64,000 nt of DNA from Paenibacillus mucilaginosus 3016 (GTDB taxonomy: Bacteria > Bacillota > Bacilli > Paenibacillales > NBRC-103111): positions 6,032,001-6,096,000 of the forward strand of contig NC_016935.1 of the NCBI RefSeq assembly GCF_000250655.1. The letters run 5' to 3'. The position numbers and the translations under genes were made by a program. Each line of letters opens with the position of its first letter. Position 1 is the first letter of the stretch. Below, piece by piece: positions 18,288 to 28,255 of the stretch. The notes under the pieces were generated by a model that was given only the letters and a program-made list of their open reading frames with translations, searched no databases and had not been told where the DNA came from.

Positions 18288-18314
18288 AAAAAAAGAGCTC
18301 TTGCGAGCTCTTTC
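18288..18314 (-). terminator. intrinsic terminator of the hisA-like gene
   Basis: On the minus strand AAAGAGCTC, loop GCAA and GAGCTCTTT are followed by four more T. It lies about 150 nt past the corrected stop and just upstream of the HlyB operon. The 341-nt gap also holds a weak -10-like TACAAT near 18210 and nothing else I can support. Confidence 0.8.
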
Positions 18315-18461
18315 AAGGTGCAGGCAGTATCTGCGAATGTGCAGCCGGCTCAGAGGGGTGTGATCCGTCCTACCAGTATCAGCTCCTTGAGAATGAATCA
18401 TGCGCATGACACCGGCGAAGAGCGGATCTTCCTCCCGGAATCATGTGCCTGCCCCCTGCGC

Positions 18462-19215
18462 CTACCTGCAGCAGGCGACTACTTCCTTGTACGAAAGCTT
18501 GCCGCCGAAAAATATCCAGCGCGCTGCCGATCGTGATATCGAGCTTGTCCCGCCCGAGCTCACGGAACAGTGCGAGATCCTCGAGCGACCGGGCCCCGCC
18601 CGCATAGGTCGTCGGAATCGTGACGCCTTCGGCCAGGTGCTTCACCAGTCCCTCATGGATGCCGGCGCGCTTGCCTTCCACATCCACCGCATGGATGAGG
18701 AACTCGTCGCAATAGCTCTCGAGCTCCCGCAGCGACGCCGCCGTCACCTCGAACGAACTGAGCGTCTTCCACTGGTTCGTCGCCACGAACCAGCCGTCTC
18801 CGCTGGCCTTGCAGCTCAGGTCGATGACGAGGCGCTCCCGTCCCACCTCGGACACGAGGCGGTCGAGCCGCCCCATATCCAGCTCCCCGTCACGGAAAAT
18901 ATACGAGGTCACGATGACATGCGAAGCTCCCCGCTCCAGGTAGGAAGCGGCGTTCTCCGCCGTGATTCCGCCGCCCACATGCAGTCCGCCCGGGTATGCC
19001 TGCAGCGCTTCCACGGCCGCCGCTTCGTTGCCCCCGCCGAGCATAATGACGTGCCCGCCCTTCAGGCCGTCCTCGCGGAACATCGAAGCATAGTACGAAG
19101 GCGTATGCTCCGACACGAAATTTTCCACAACCGCTTCGCCGGCGGCCCCGAGCGTCTCGCCCACAATCTGTTTCACTTTGCCCTGATGCAGGTCAATGCA
19201 TGGTCTGAATTTCAT
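18462..19215 (-). CDS. hisA: HisA of the eukaryotic HIS6 type (one frame break)
   Basis: Isomerase of histidine biosynthesis (ProFAR to PRFAR), (beta/alpha)8 barrel, about 250 residues. The sequence follows the fungal HIS6 pattern rather than the usual bacterial HisA: RPCIDLHQGKVKQIVG at the N-terminus, HVIMLGGGNEAA, HVGGGITAENA, IDLSCKASGDGWFVATNQW, LIHAVDVEGKRAGI and TYAGGARSLEDL. Near the end the frame breaks in a run of five T (plus-strand A run 18508-18512); removing one gives ALDIFGGKLSYKEVVACCR and a stop at 18462, as in the family. No other his gene is nearby, so it may serve alone or complement a his operon elsewhere. Confidence 0.85.
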
Positions 19216-19445
19216 CCGTCTTCCCCCCGGTTGTCTCTAAGCTATTCCATAGGATACCACAACCCCGGGGGGATGGGCACCCCCTGTCCCGCTCTGGAGC
19301 GCTCTGCTCCCTGTTCGGCCGGGGGAGCCGGAGCCGCAGGGGCCGCTCCGCCCTTTCACCTGGAGATTCGTTCCGCCTCCGCAGCTTTGCAGCCCCAGGT
19401 ATCCCGGCCCTCGCAGCTCCATGCAGACCGGGCCTTGTAAATCAT

Positions 19446-20380
19446 TCACTTCCCTGCATAGAAGAGCAGGTAATTCTCCATCTTCGGCATCCAGTAGTTC
19501 TTGTGATGGCCGCCGGAAGAAGGGTGATACTGCACGTCGATGTTCCGGGCCTTCAGCTTGCGGTACAGCAGCTCGGAACCCTCGTAGAACTTGTAGTTGT
19601 CCTGTTCGCCGCAGTCGAGGTAGACGGACAGCCCTTCGAGTTTCTCCGTATCCGCCAGGAGCAGGGGATCCCGCCAGTCTCTCATCTCCGGTATAGGATA
19701 CATCCAGTGGCGGAGCCCGCCGGTATTGAACCACTCCTCCATATAAAGTGCGGCACTGTGGCCTCCCGCCTTACTGTAGAGCTCGGGATGTAGGAAGGAA
19801 TTGTGCAGGGCGGCCCACCCGCCCATCGATATGCCTCCGATATAGCGCCGGCTCCGGTCCGCCGCCGTGCTGAAATGCGCATCGACATAAGCGATCAGAT
19901 CCTTGGTGAGATAATCCCCGTACCGGCCTTCATCCGCGCAGTCCGCGCAGGGCCTCTTCGCCGGCTGGTCCGATGAATTGAAGCCGTAGCTGTTGTCCAC
20001 GGCGGGAGAGACGATGATCAGCGGTTCGATCCGCCCTTCTTTCACAAGCCGGTCCGCTGTCTTGTCCGCTTCCATCCCGGGGAGCCACGAATCTTCGTTC
20101 CTTGCGTACCCGTGCAGCACATAGAGGACCGGGTACTTGGTTTTGGCGTTGTAGCCCGGCGGAAGGTAAATGTTGAATTTCATGTCCTTGCCGAGCGCTT
20201 CGCTGTGGAACGTAATCTTGCGTACATCCGGAGAGGCGGAAATCACCTCCGACTGGATGGGCGGCGCGGATGCAGTTTGGTAGCGCTTTCAGTGGCAGGC
20301 GGCCCCGCTCCTGAGCAGCCGTTTAACAGACAGCACGCCAGCAGCAGGCCGCCGGCCCGGATTCGCCACCGTTTTCTCAA
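19446..20380 (-). CDS. lipoprotein esterase, enterochelin esterase/esterase D type (one frame break)
   Basis: Alpha/beta-hydrolase that acts outside the membrane. The core (about 266 residues) has VLYVLHGYARNEDSW, the nucleophile elbow GGISMGGWAA and a late His in SSGGHHKNYW, typical of putative esterase (Fes-like/xylan esterase-like) proteins. The N-terminus is restored by adding one base near 20280: a TTG start at 20380 with AGGGGG 9 nt upstream begins RKRWRIRAGGLLLACCLLNG followed by the lipobox Cys, and then a short linker joins the core at IQSEVISASP. As written the signal peptide is out of frame. Substrate not known; acetyl-xylan or feruloyl ester cleavage is possible. Confidence 0.75.
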
Positions 20381-20424
20381 ACGTGATTTCCCCCTCGTAT
20401 CCCCATTTTACCGTTCTGCTTTAC

Positions 20425-20453
20425 ATTATATCCTTCTGCGCCCTTGTATTCCA
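20425..20453 (-). promoter_or_regulatory. putative promoter of the esterase gene
   Basis: On the minus strand TGGAAT, a 17-nt spacer and TATAAT, 45 nt upstream of the proposed TTG start. Confidence 0.5.
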
Positions 20454-20655
20454 CATTTTTCCACTTAATACGGAACAGCAGATCGGCAAGCAGGATCTTC
20501 CGCAGGATTCGCGGTAGTTCTTAGCCCCATCATCGTCCACCGGCCGAAAAGCGAACCGCAGCCCTGGCATCACCTAAGGCATATGACCCTCACCTCAGCA
20601 CCGTACAGGCGTTCGATGTCCGCCATACTTCGGACCACGCAGGCTTTGGCTGCGA

Positions 20656-21144
20656 TCAGCTCTGCTCCTCCTCCATCCATTCGTATAGATGGGTCACGTC
20701 TTCACGCCCCGCTGCCTGCCTGAAGCCGGCAGCCGTATAAAAATCCCCTGCGGCGGGCGAGTCCGTGCGGAGCTCCAGCCGGGCGAAATGCGGCCGCGCC
20801 CTCTCCATCACGGCCTGCAGGAGGGCGCGGCCGATCCCACAGCGGCGCAGGTCCCGCCGCACGTACATGCGCCTCACCCGGCCAGCAGCCGCATCCCCGG
20901 GTATGCGGTTCAAGCCGCACACGCCCGCCGGACTGCCGTCCGCATAGACCAGCAGCAGCACCTCCCCTTCCCGGTCGAACCGGTTCTCGCCGGACGCATA
21001 GTCATCCGCCAGCCGCCGCAGATGCCGGAAGCCCTCTTCCTCACTCTCCCGGACGAGCTCCTCCAGCTCACGGACGTCCTCAGGCCCTGCTTTCCGGATC
21101 TGCACTTCCGCCCGCCCCCCTTCTTCCAGCCGCTTTTGTTCCAT
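20656..21144 (-). CDS. GNAT family N-acetyltransferase
   Basis: 162-residue acetyltransferase. It has IRKAGPEDVRELEELV at the start, the acetyl-CoA motif RRMYVRRDLRRCGIGRALLQ and GDFYTAAGFRQA near the end. The start at 21144 is preceded by AGGAGGAGGG at good distance; the open frame extends 15 codons further without an RBS. Most similar in layout to single-domain acetyltransferases acting on small amines, but the substrate is unknown. It follows a lipoprotein gene on the same strand after a terminator. Confidence 0.85.
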   Translation of the reverse strand: MEQKRLEEGGRAEVQIRKAGPEDVRELEELVRESEEEGFRHLRRLADDYASGENRFDREGEVLLLVYADGSPAGVCGLNRIPGDAAAGRVRRMYVRRDLRRCGIGRALLQAVMERARPHFARLELRTDSPAAGDFYTAAGFRQAAGREDVTHLYEWMEEEQS

Positions 21145-21245
21145 GAATCGTTCCCTCCTCCTCTTCACCGCTCCCAGGACTATGGGCACGCCGCGTCAGA
21201 TCAACTGTGTTCCGCCAACTCCCCCCGTGCTCTCCTCCATGCAGT

Positions 21246-21273
21246 AAAAGCCAGGGACTCCCGTCCCCGGCTT
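21246..21273 (-). terminator. terminator of the lipoprotein gene
   Basis: On the minus strand AGCCGGGGAC, loop GGGA and GTCCCTGGCT are followed by a short T run. Ten nt after the stop at 21284. Confidence 0.7.
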
Positions 21274-21283
21274 CCTTCCCGCC

Positions 21284-21670
21284 TTATTGCTCCGCCTGCT
21301 TTCGGGCGGCATCGTACTGCTCGACCCATTCCTTGCCGGACCCCCAGGCCTGCACCGGGCTGCGCTCCTTCAGGATGTCCTCACCGGCCTTGGCCATGAT
21401 CCAGCCCTCGAGCGAGCCGCCCTTCTCCCCGCGCAGCTCCTGCAGGAGGTGCGGCAGCGCCTTATCCCCCAGGCTCACAATCGCCTCGTAGCTTGCGCGC
21501 TCGGCCTTGATGTAATCGCCCGGATTGCTCGAGCTCCCCGCCCCGGGCGCGGAGACGATCCGCTCCACATGGGCATCGATCACTTCCTCCACCCGTGCGG
21601 ATTCCCCTCCGCTGCAGCCGCCGAGCAGCAGCACAGCCGCCAGCCCTCCTATCATCCCTGCCAGCTTCAC
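21284..21670 (-). CDS. small lipoprotein
   Basis: 128 residues with a lipoprotein signal peptide (MKLAGMIGGLAAVLLLGGC, lipobox LLGGC). The mature part is helical and contains VSLGDKALPHLLQELRGEKG, reminiscent of HEAT-like repeat segments in Bacillales lipoproteins. It should be anchored on the outer face of the membrane. The start is a GTG with AGAGGGG just upstream. No function assigned; it could be a single-unit relative of HEAT-repeat lipoproteins. Confidence 0.7.
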   Translation of the reverse strand: MKLAGMIGGLAAVLLLGGCSGGESARVEEVIDAHVERIVSAPGAGSSSNPGDYIKAERASYEAIVSLGDKALPHLLQELRGEKGGSLEGWIMAKAGEDILKERSPVQAWGSGKEWVEQYDAARKQAEQ

Positions 21671-21851
21671 AAAACCCCTCTTTTCTGTTCATTTGTCGCT
21701 GATCCCAACCTGTATAGACGCCCCCTCCCCCCAAAAGGTTCCAACACGTGCCGTTACAAGCTGCCGCTCACCCGCAAAGGTAACGAACCGTTTTGGGCTC
21801 CTGCAGCTTCCCGCCGGATCACCCGCTTGACCGGCCGGCGAAAGCAGCCCG

Positions 21852-23411
21852 TCACGAAATCAGGGAGCGCTTGCTCCGGTATTCCATCGGCGTAATGCCC
21901 TCCATCTCCTTGAAGACGCGGTTGAACTGCTTCGTATTCTCGAAGCCGACCTGCTCCGCGATCTCGTAGATCCGGCCGTCCTCCCGTTCCAGGAGCTCCT
22001 TGGCCCGCCGGATGCGCACCTTTTTGAGATAGCCGACGAAGTTCTCGCCCGTGTATTCCTTGAAGGCCTGGCTGAAATAGGTATAGCTCAGCGACACATG
22101 GTTGGAGACCATCGCCATGTTGAGGTTCTTGGCATAGTTCTCTTCGATATACTGCACCGCCCGCTTGATCTCCTTGTGGTCGGCGTGCACGGCCCGGATG
22201 CTAGCAATATACTGGTCGAGCAGCTCCGTCAGCTGTTCGACGGAATGCACGTACTCGTGATACTGGTCAAAATGGTCGATGGAGCCCGCTTTCTTGTACA
22301 GCCGCAGAATCTCGACGGATTCCTCGCCATAGGCGTGGAACACCTGGTCGAAGACGAGCTCGTTAAGGCTGCGGGACACGGCTTCCACATAAGCGACGCC
22401 GCTGGCGCGGGCCTTCCCCGGATCGAGCAGCTGCGAGAGCAGCGCCCTCACCTCTGTGCTGCGGCGCGTTCCGAGCAGATTCGAGAGGCGGCGGATCAGC
22501 TCGAGCGGCACGGCCGCCGTTCCTGAGGAAGGAGGGGCTTCATAGCGGCGTACCCCGCCGCCCGCATACAGGAAGCCGGAGCGCATGGCGCTCAGCGCTT
22601 CGAGGTAGATCTGCCGCAGGGGCAGCCCCTCCTTCCGGCAGAAGCTGAGGCCCGCGCGCAGACCGGAAGCGCTTCCCCCGGCGAGCGCCTCTTCGAGCAG
22701 CCGGCCGACCTCCGCGCCCTCTCCGAGCAGGACCAGATTCCGGTCCTTGTCGAGCAGCACGGGCACCCGGCGCAGCACCTCCGCCCCGCCCTCCGGCAGC
22801 AGCCGCTCCAGCCGGGAGACGGCCTCCTCCAGCCGCTGGGGGCGCTCCGCCGCCGGAAAGCGCAGCACGCCGGCCGCCCAGCCGGGACCGAAGCCGCCGG
22901 CGCCGACCGACTCCAGCCGCTCCCGGACCTCGCTCTCCTCCATGCCGGGATGCAGGAGAATGTAGGCGAGCTGGCTGGCGCGCAGCGCATCGAACCGGCC
23001 GCTGCCCGCCGCCAGCCGGCTCGAGAGCTCCTCCTGCCGCCGGAGCTCCCCCTCCAGGCGCCGCAGCGCCGCGAAGAGCTCCTCCCGCACGATCGGCTTG
23101 AGCAGATAGCCCTTCACCTCGCACTGGATCGCCTCCTTGGCGTAGGCGAAATCATCATGCCCGCTGAGCACGAGCAGCAGCGGCCTGCGGTCCATCTCCC
23201 GGATCCGCTTCATGAGCGCGATGCCGTCCATTTTCGGCATGCGGATATCCGTGATGAGCAGATCCGTGCCGCCCCCCTCAAGCTTCGCCAGCGCTTCCGC
23301 GCCGTCGCAGGCAAGCTCGATCCGGTACTTTTCCGGAAACTCGCGCGAGATCATTGCGGAGAGGCCGAGCCGGATATTTTTCTCATCGTCCACGATCATC
23401 AGGGTGCGCAT
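21852..23411 (-). CDS. AraC-type response regulator of the YesN family
   Basis: 519-residue cytoplasmic transcription factor. The receiver domain (residues 1-125) has the acidic pair in MIVDDEKN, the phosphorylation site Asp55 in LLITDIRMPKMDG and the Lys in GYLLKPI. A long middle region of about 280 residues follows. The C-terminal 100 residues form two helix-turn-helix motifs of the AraC type (YFSQAFKEYTGENFVGYLKK and IAEQVGFENTKQFNRVFKEM). It is encoded 7 nt after its histidine kinase and next to a sugar ABC transporter, which it most likely activates. The middle region is very GC-rich. Confidence 0.93.
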   Translation of the reverse strand: MRTLMIVDDEKNIRLGLSAMISREFPEKYRIELACDGAEALAKLEGGGTDLLITDIRMPKMDGIALMKRIREMDRRPLLLVLSGHDDFAYAKEAIQCEVKGYLLKPIVREELFAALRRLEGELRRQEELSSRLAAGSGRFDALRASQLAYILLHPGMEESEVRERLESVGAGGFGPGWAAGVLRFPAAERPQRLEEAVSRLERLLPEGGAEVLRRVPVLLDKDRNLVLLGEGAEVGRLLEEALAGGSASGLRAGLSFCRKEGLPLRQIYLEALSAMRSGFLYAGGGVRRYEAPPSSGTAAVPLELIRRLSNLLGTRRSTEVRALLSQLLDPGKARASGVAYVEAVSRSLNELVFDQVFHAYGEESVEILRLYKKAGSIDHFDQYHEYVHSVEQLTELLDQYIASIRAVHADHKEIKRAVQYIEENYAKNLNMAMVSNHVSLSYTYFSQAFKEYTGENFVGYLKKVRIRRAKELLEREDGRIYEIAEQVGFENTKQFNRVFKEMEGITPMEYRSKRSLIS

Positions 23412-23418
23412 GCGCTCC

Positions 23419-25326
23419 TCATCCTCCTCCGGTTAACAGCTGGAACGGCAGCTTCACGACGACTTCCGTATACGCGCCCTCCCGGCTGTCCACTGCGATT
23501 CCGTAATCCGGGCCGGAATACAGCCGGACCCGCTGGTTCACATTGCGCAGGCCGATCCCGCTGCCCTCGGACTCCGGCCTGCCCGCCCCCTGGCGGAAGC
23601 GGTAAAATTCGCGGTCCTCCATCGGCAGCGTCCGCGTCAGCGCCTGCAGCTGCTCCTCGTTCATCCCGACGCCGTTGTCGCGGATCCGCAGGATCATGCA
23701 GCCCTCCCGCTTCTCCGCCTGCACGCGGATCACCAGCGTTCCCCCGTCCTCCGAACAGGAGGAGCCCATGCCGTGCTTCACCGCATTCTCCACGACCGGC
23801 TGCAGCGACATCTTGGGCACCTTCTGCTCGAGATAGTCGGGGGGAATATCCAGCTCGAGCCGCAGCTTCCCGTCATAGCGGACATTCATGATGGCGATAT
23901 AATTGCCGATATGCTGCAGCTCGTCGGCCAGCCGCACATAGTCGCTGGTCCACTTCAGGTTGTAGCGCATCATGCCGCCGAGCGAGGTCAGCGAATCCGA
24001 GATGGTGTACTGCCCCTCGATCTCCGCGAGCATCTTGAGATTCTCCAGCGTGTTGTACAGAAAGTGGGCGTCGATCTGGTTCTTCAGCGAGTGCAGCTCC
24101 GCCTCCTTGGTGGCCGCCTGCTTGTTCACGGCGTCGGCGATCAGCTCGTTGATCTTGCGCAGCATGAGGCGGAAGTGGTGGGCCAGCTCCCCTACCTCGC
24201 CCCCGCCGTGAATGTTCACGTCAAAATGAAAATTCCCCTGCCTCACCTTCTTCATCGAATCCTGCAGCACGTGCAGCTTCTTCAGGATCAGGGAGAGCAG
24301 AAAATATGTCGTCACCGACAGCAGGGCGATCAGCGCAATATTGGCGAGAATGATCCGGTTGCGCGTGCCCCGGAGCTCCGTCAGCGGCTCCGTCAGCGAG
24401 ACGACGTTCACCATCTTGGCCTGGAGGCGGTCGAGGTCCAGGAACACGGCCAGGTACGGCTTGTCCCCGCTCCGGAACTCGAAGCTGCCGCTCTTCTCCC
24501 CGCTGCGGCCGCGCAGCTCCCGCACCAGCTCCGCCTGATCGAGCCCCTCCAGGAAGGGAATGTCCTTCTTGGTGTGCAGCCGGCCGAGGCCGTCGAGCAC
24601 CAGCATCTGCGACTGGCTGTCCGGTACGGATGAGAACGTTTTCGGAAATATCTGCTCGAAGAGCATGTCGACCTGCACGATCCCCGCATGTGAAGCCTGG
24701 TTCGGGGAGAGCACCCGCAGCAGCGACACCTTGCCGTGGGCCGCCAGGTTGTCGGCCCCCATGTGCCGGATGTAGTCGCGGTCCGACTCCTCGAATACCC
24801 AGGTCACCTGGCCGGCATTCTTCAGCACAAGCTCGTACCACGGCTCGCCCTTGATCCGTGATTCATTATGAAAGACCGGCCAGATCTCCTTGACGTTCGG
24901 ATTCCCCGAGAAGAGCCGGATATGGGCGATATTCGGGTTGTTGAACTGCAGCCGCAGCAGGTTGTCGTAAGCTCCCGTCCGGTAATCGATGAGCTCGCTG
25001 ACCTCGAGCTCCCGCGGGCTCTGCAGGAATTCCTTGACCTTCTTGTCGGAATCCACCAGCTCGGCGGTCCGCTCCATCGTCTCCATCTGGCTGCGGATGT
25101 TCACCGCTTCGATCTCGAGTATCGATTCGTTGGTCTTCACGATATCGCGGATCTTGTTCTCGTAGAACACGTTGAAGGTATAGACCGACAGCAGCAGGAT
25201 GGGAATAAGAATGATGACGATATACGATGCGATCAGCCGGGTCTGCAGCGAGATGCCCCCGGCCTTGTAGGCAATCCGGGCCTGCAGGTCCCGAAGCCTC
25301 TCTCTCAGCTCTCTGACAACGGTCAT
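23419..25326 (-). CDS. sensor histidine kinase of the YesM family
   Basis: 635-residue membrane kinase. An N-terminal membrane helix (LIASYIVIILIPILLLSVYT, about 30-50), an extracellular sensing domain of about 270 residues, a second helix (IILANIALIALLSVTTYFLL), a HAMP domain, the His-kinase motif DAHFLYNTLENLKML with the phosphorylated His, and an ATPase domain with DNGVGMNEEQ and SGIGLRNVNQRV. It should sense an extracellular sugar or a ligand-loaded binding protein and phosphorylate the YesN-like regulator encoded just downstream. It is transcribed after the LipO-type binding protein gene. Confidence 0.93.
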   Translation of the reverse strand: MTVVRELRERLRDLQARIAYKAGGISLQTRLIASYIVIILIPILLLSVYTFNVFYENKIRDIVKTNESILEIEAVNIRSQMETMERTAELVDSDKKVKEFLQSPRELEVSELIDYRTGAYDNLLRLQFNNPNIAHIRLFSGNPNVKEIWPVFHNESRIKGEPWYELVLKNAGQVTWVFEESDRDYIRHMGADNLAAHGKVSLLRVLSPNQASHAGIVQVDMLFEQIFPKTFSSVPDSQSQMLVLDGLGRLHTKKDIPFLEGLDQAELVRELRGRSGEKSGSFEFRSGDKPYLAVFLDLDRLQAKMVNVVSLTEPLTELRGTRNRIILANIALIALLSVTTYFLLSLILKKLHVLQDSMKKVRQGNFHFDVNIHGGGEVGELAHHFRLMLRKINELIADAVNKQAATKEAELHSLKNQIDAHFLYNTLENLKMLAEIEGQYTISDSLTSLGGMMRYNLKWTSDYVRLADELQHIGNYIAIMNVRYDGKLRLELDIPPDYLEQKVPKMSLQPVVENAVKHGMGSSCSEDGGTLVIRVQAEKREGCMILRIRDNGVGMNEEQLQALTRTLPMEDREFYRFRQGAGRPESEGSGIGLRNVNQRVRLYSGPDYGIAVDSREGAYTEVVVKLPFQLLTGGG

Positions 25327-25564
25327 ATGGTGTCCGCTTCCGCCCCTTTCCGCCCGTTCTGTGATGCGTGTATCCCGGACCGGCTTACAGCCGGTCTCCC
25401 TGACGGAACAGCGCAGGGCAGCCGGTCCGCTTCCCGGTCACGGCATGTTCTCTCATTCTAAACCAGCCTCCCCCCTGCTGGAAAGGCCCTCCCGTGCTCT
25501 CCGGGATCCCCATCACGCCAAAGAAACCCAGGTCTCCCCGGGTTCTTCGGCGCCGCAGCGGCCG

Positions 25565-27217
25565 TTATTTCATGAACTGCTCGAGCTTCTTCACATTCTC
25601 GTCGTACTTCTTCTGCTGGTACGCCTTCACCTTGTCATACCCGGCGCTCTGGCGGTCCTTCAGGAACTTCTCGAAGAGCTGGTCGAACTCCGCATCGCTC
25701 TTGGCGAGCAGCAGCTTCGGCAGCGTCTTGCCGAACGCCTGGGTGATCTTGCCCTGCGCGATGCCCTCCTCCGACGTGCCGGTCGGATTGATCTGGTCGA
25801 ACTGCGAGAAGCCCCTCGTCTTGCCCTTCGTCCAATCCTCAAGCTGCTTGGCCGGCTCCACCGCCGGCGGCGCCCACTGCAGGTTCATGTTCGTATCCAT
25901 GAGCATCCAGAAGGTGTGGGAAGCGCCGTATTTCTTGTCAAAGGCGGAGCGGTCCTTGTTCAGCAGTTCGAGCACCTCGGGCTTGAACTGGTCCTTGCCG
26001 TCGATCGTGTCGTAGGTGACGCCCTTCTCCCCGAGATACATGTCCTTCTGCCCTTCCTCGCTGAGCAGGTAGGTCAGGAAGCGGATCGCTCTCGCCTTGT
26101 CCTTGACGTCCTTGGAGATCAGCGTGACCGTCCAGCCGGAGATCGCTGGTCCGGCCAGCGTCGGCGGGTCCCCCTTGGCGTTCGCCGGTCCGTCGACCGC
26201 GATGTAGACAGAATTCGGATCCTTCGCATAAATGGCGTTCTGCTGCGCAGCAAAATCGGTGCGCTGGTACATCATCGCGAAGTAACGCCCCTGCGAGATC
26301 TTCTCTTCCATCTGCGGCCGCTTGTCGATGAAGATGTCCTTGGCGAGCAGACCCATCTCATTCGCCTTGCGCAGCGTCTTCAGCCACTTCAGATACTCGC
26401 TGTCCGTATACCGGTCGTAGAGCTTGCCGTCCTTCTCCATCGGAATGGCGAGGAAGTTCTGCAGGAAGCCTTCAAGCGAATAGTTGCCCGTATCGCCGAA
26501 CTCATGCAGCCCGAGCGGAATGAGCGGCTGCCCGTTCACCTCGGGGAACTTCTCCTTCGCGGCCTTCAGCGCATTCACGAAGCCTTCCGGCGTCCGCATA
26601 TCGGGCCTGCCCAGCGCCTCGTACATATCCTTCCTGACGACGAAGGTCTGGTTCGACGTCTGCTTGTCCCCGAACTTCTGGTAGTCCTTCGGCGACGAAG
26701 AGGCATTCGGATACCCGTAGACGCTGCCGTCGGGCTGGGTGTACCAGGATACTTTGGCGGGATCGGCCACCTTCACGAAGTACGGGTCATACTGCTCCGC
26801 CAGCTTGTTCAGCGGCAGCACAAGGCCGCCTTCGATCATTTTTTTCACGTTGTCTTCGTACCACCCTAGTGTGATGAAGTCCGGCAGCTTGCCCGAGGCG
26901 ATCATCGTATTGAGCTTCTCGTTCTCGTTGCCCGCCGGCACGATGAAGTTAAGGTTCACGCCGGTCTTCTTCGTGATGTACTGGGAGGTCGGGTCGACGC
27001 CCCACTTGTTCGGGAACCACGAGAAGTTGAGATACCAGTCGAAGGTGATCGGCGAGGTGTCCGCCTTCCAGCCCGGTGCGTTCGGATCAGCCGCGACCGC
27101 GGCCGCCTCCCCCTCCTTGGCCGGCGCCTGGCTTTCCCCTCCGTTATTCGAGCAGGCCGCCGTGAAGACTAGAGCCCCGCTTAGGAGCAATGTCAGAATG
27201 GAGCGTGTTGTACGCAT
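25565..27217 (-). CDS. extracellular solute-binding lipoprotein, LipO type
   Basis: 550-residue lipoprotein (signal peptide ending LVFTAACSNNGG, lipidated Cys near residue 22). It belongs to the large family 1 binding proteins used by LplB/LplC-type importers of complex carbohydrates in Paenibacillus. Conserved surface and ligand features include WFPNKWGVDPTSQYITKKTG, ITLGWYEDNVKKM and ISGWTVTLISKD. Encoded 52 nt after the second permease gene. The ATPase is not encoded here; as usual for this class a shared MsmX-like ATPase elsewhere would energise uptake. The sugar is unknown. Confidence 0.9.
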   Translation of the reverse strand: MRTTRSILTLLLSGALVFTAACSNNGGESQAPAKEGEAAAVAADPNAPGWKADTSPITFDWYLNFSWFPNKWGVDPTSQYITKKTGVNLNFIVPAGNENEKLNTMIASGKLPDFITLGWYEDNVKKMIEGGLVLPLNKLAEQYDPYFVKVADPAKVSWYTQPDGSVYGYPNASSSPKDYQKFGDKQTSNQTFVVRKDMYEALGRPDMRTPEGFVNALKAAKEKFPEVNGQPLIPLGLHEFGDTGNYSLEGFLQNFLAIPMEKDGKLYDRYTDSEYLKWLKTLRKANEMGLLAKDIFIDKRPQMEEKISQGRYFAMMYQRTDFAAQQNAIYAKDPNSVYIAVDGPANAKGDPPTLAGPAISGWTVTLISKDVKDKARAIRFLTYLLSEEGQKDMYLGEKGVTYDTIDGKDQFKPEVLELLNKDRSAFDKKYGASHTFWMLMDTNMNLQWAPPAVEPAKQLEDWTKGKTRGFSQFDQINPTGTSEEGIAQGKITQAFGKTLPKLLLAKSDAEFDQLFEKFLKDRQSAGYDKVKAYQQKKYDENVKKLEQFMK

Positions 27218-27269
27218 GGTCGGTCAGTCCCCTTTTGGTATGTAATCGGATTCATTACGCTTCGTGAAC

Positions 27270-28156
27270 CTAGCCCTTGATCGAGCCGATCATGAATCCC
27301 TTGACAAAATACTTCTGCAGGAACGGGTAGACGAAGACGATCGGCAGCGTGGTCACCACCATCGTCGCCAGCTTGATCGACTGGGACGTGACGTTCTTCG
27401 TAATGCCTCCCGGTGCCGCGGCCATCATCTGGTTGGAGCTCGCTTGGGCGACCACCCGGTACAGATACGTCTGGATCGGCTGCAGCTCCTGGTTGTTGAT
27501 GTAGATCATCCCGGTGAAATAATCGTTCCACTGGTACACCCCGTGGAACAGTGCGATCGTGGCCACCACCGGCATGGAGACCGGCAGCACGATACCGTAG
27601 AAAATCCGGAAGTCATTCGCGCCGTCGATCTTCGCGGCCTCCTCGAGCCCCGCCGGAATCTCGCGGAAGAACGCCAGGAAGATGATCAGGTCGAAGAAAT
27701 TGAACATGGCGGGAATGATGTAGACCCAGAAGCTGTCGAGCAGCCCGAGATCGCGGATGAGAAGGTACGTCGGGATGAGCCCGCCGCTGAAGAACATCGT
27801 GACCGTGCCGAGGAACATGTACAGCCGGCGGCCGATGAGCTCGCGCCGGGAGAAGGCGTAGGCGACCATCGCCGTAAAGAACACGTGCGCCAGGGTGCCG
27901 ATGACCGTCTTGGCCACGTAACCCCCATCGCCTTCATGATCCCGCTGTTTGCGAGGACCGCCTCGTAGCTTTCCAGCGAGAAGACCCGCGGCCAGAAGTA
28001 GATGCCGCCGCGCATGGCGTCGGCTCCGTCATTGAACGAATTGACGAGCACATACCAGATCGGATACACGGTAATGGAGCAGACAAGCAGCATCAAGAGG
28101 ACATTGAATCCGTCGAATACCGCTTCCCCTGCGGTTCTGCGCCGCAAACTGAGCAT
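27270..28156 (-). CDS. ABC sugar permease, LplC type (one frame break)
   Basis: Carbohydrate uptake CUT1 permease of about 296 residues. The N-terminal part has a membrane helix and YVLVNSFNDGADAMRGG; the C-terminal part has the EAA loop FREIPAGLEEAAKIDGANDF that contacts the ATPase. The frame breaks at a run of five G (plus-strand C run 27922-27926). Here one G must be added, which restores GIMKAMGGYVAKTVIGTLAH. AAGGAGGAG precedes the ATG at 28156. Middle gene between the LplB-like permease and the binding protein. Confidence 0.88.
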
Positions 28157-28255
28157 GGCTGAGACTCCTCCTTTTTCCCTGCAGTCGTGGTGATGAAGCG
28201 GCGGCGCGTACGAATCTCCGCAGGATAAACGTTGGCGTCCCGCCTTACGCCACCA

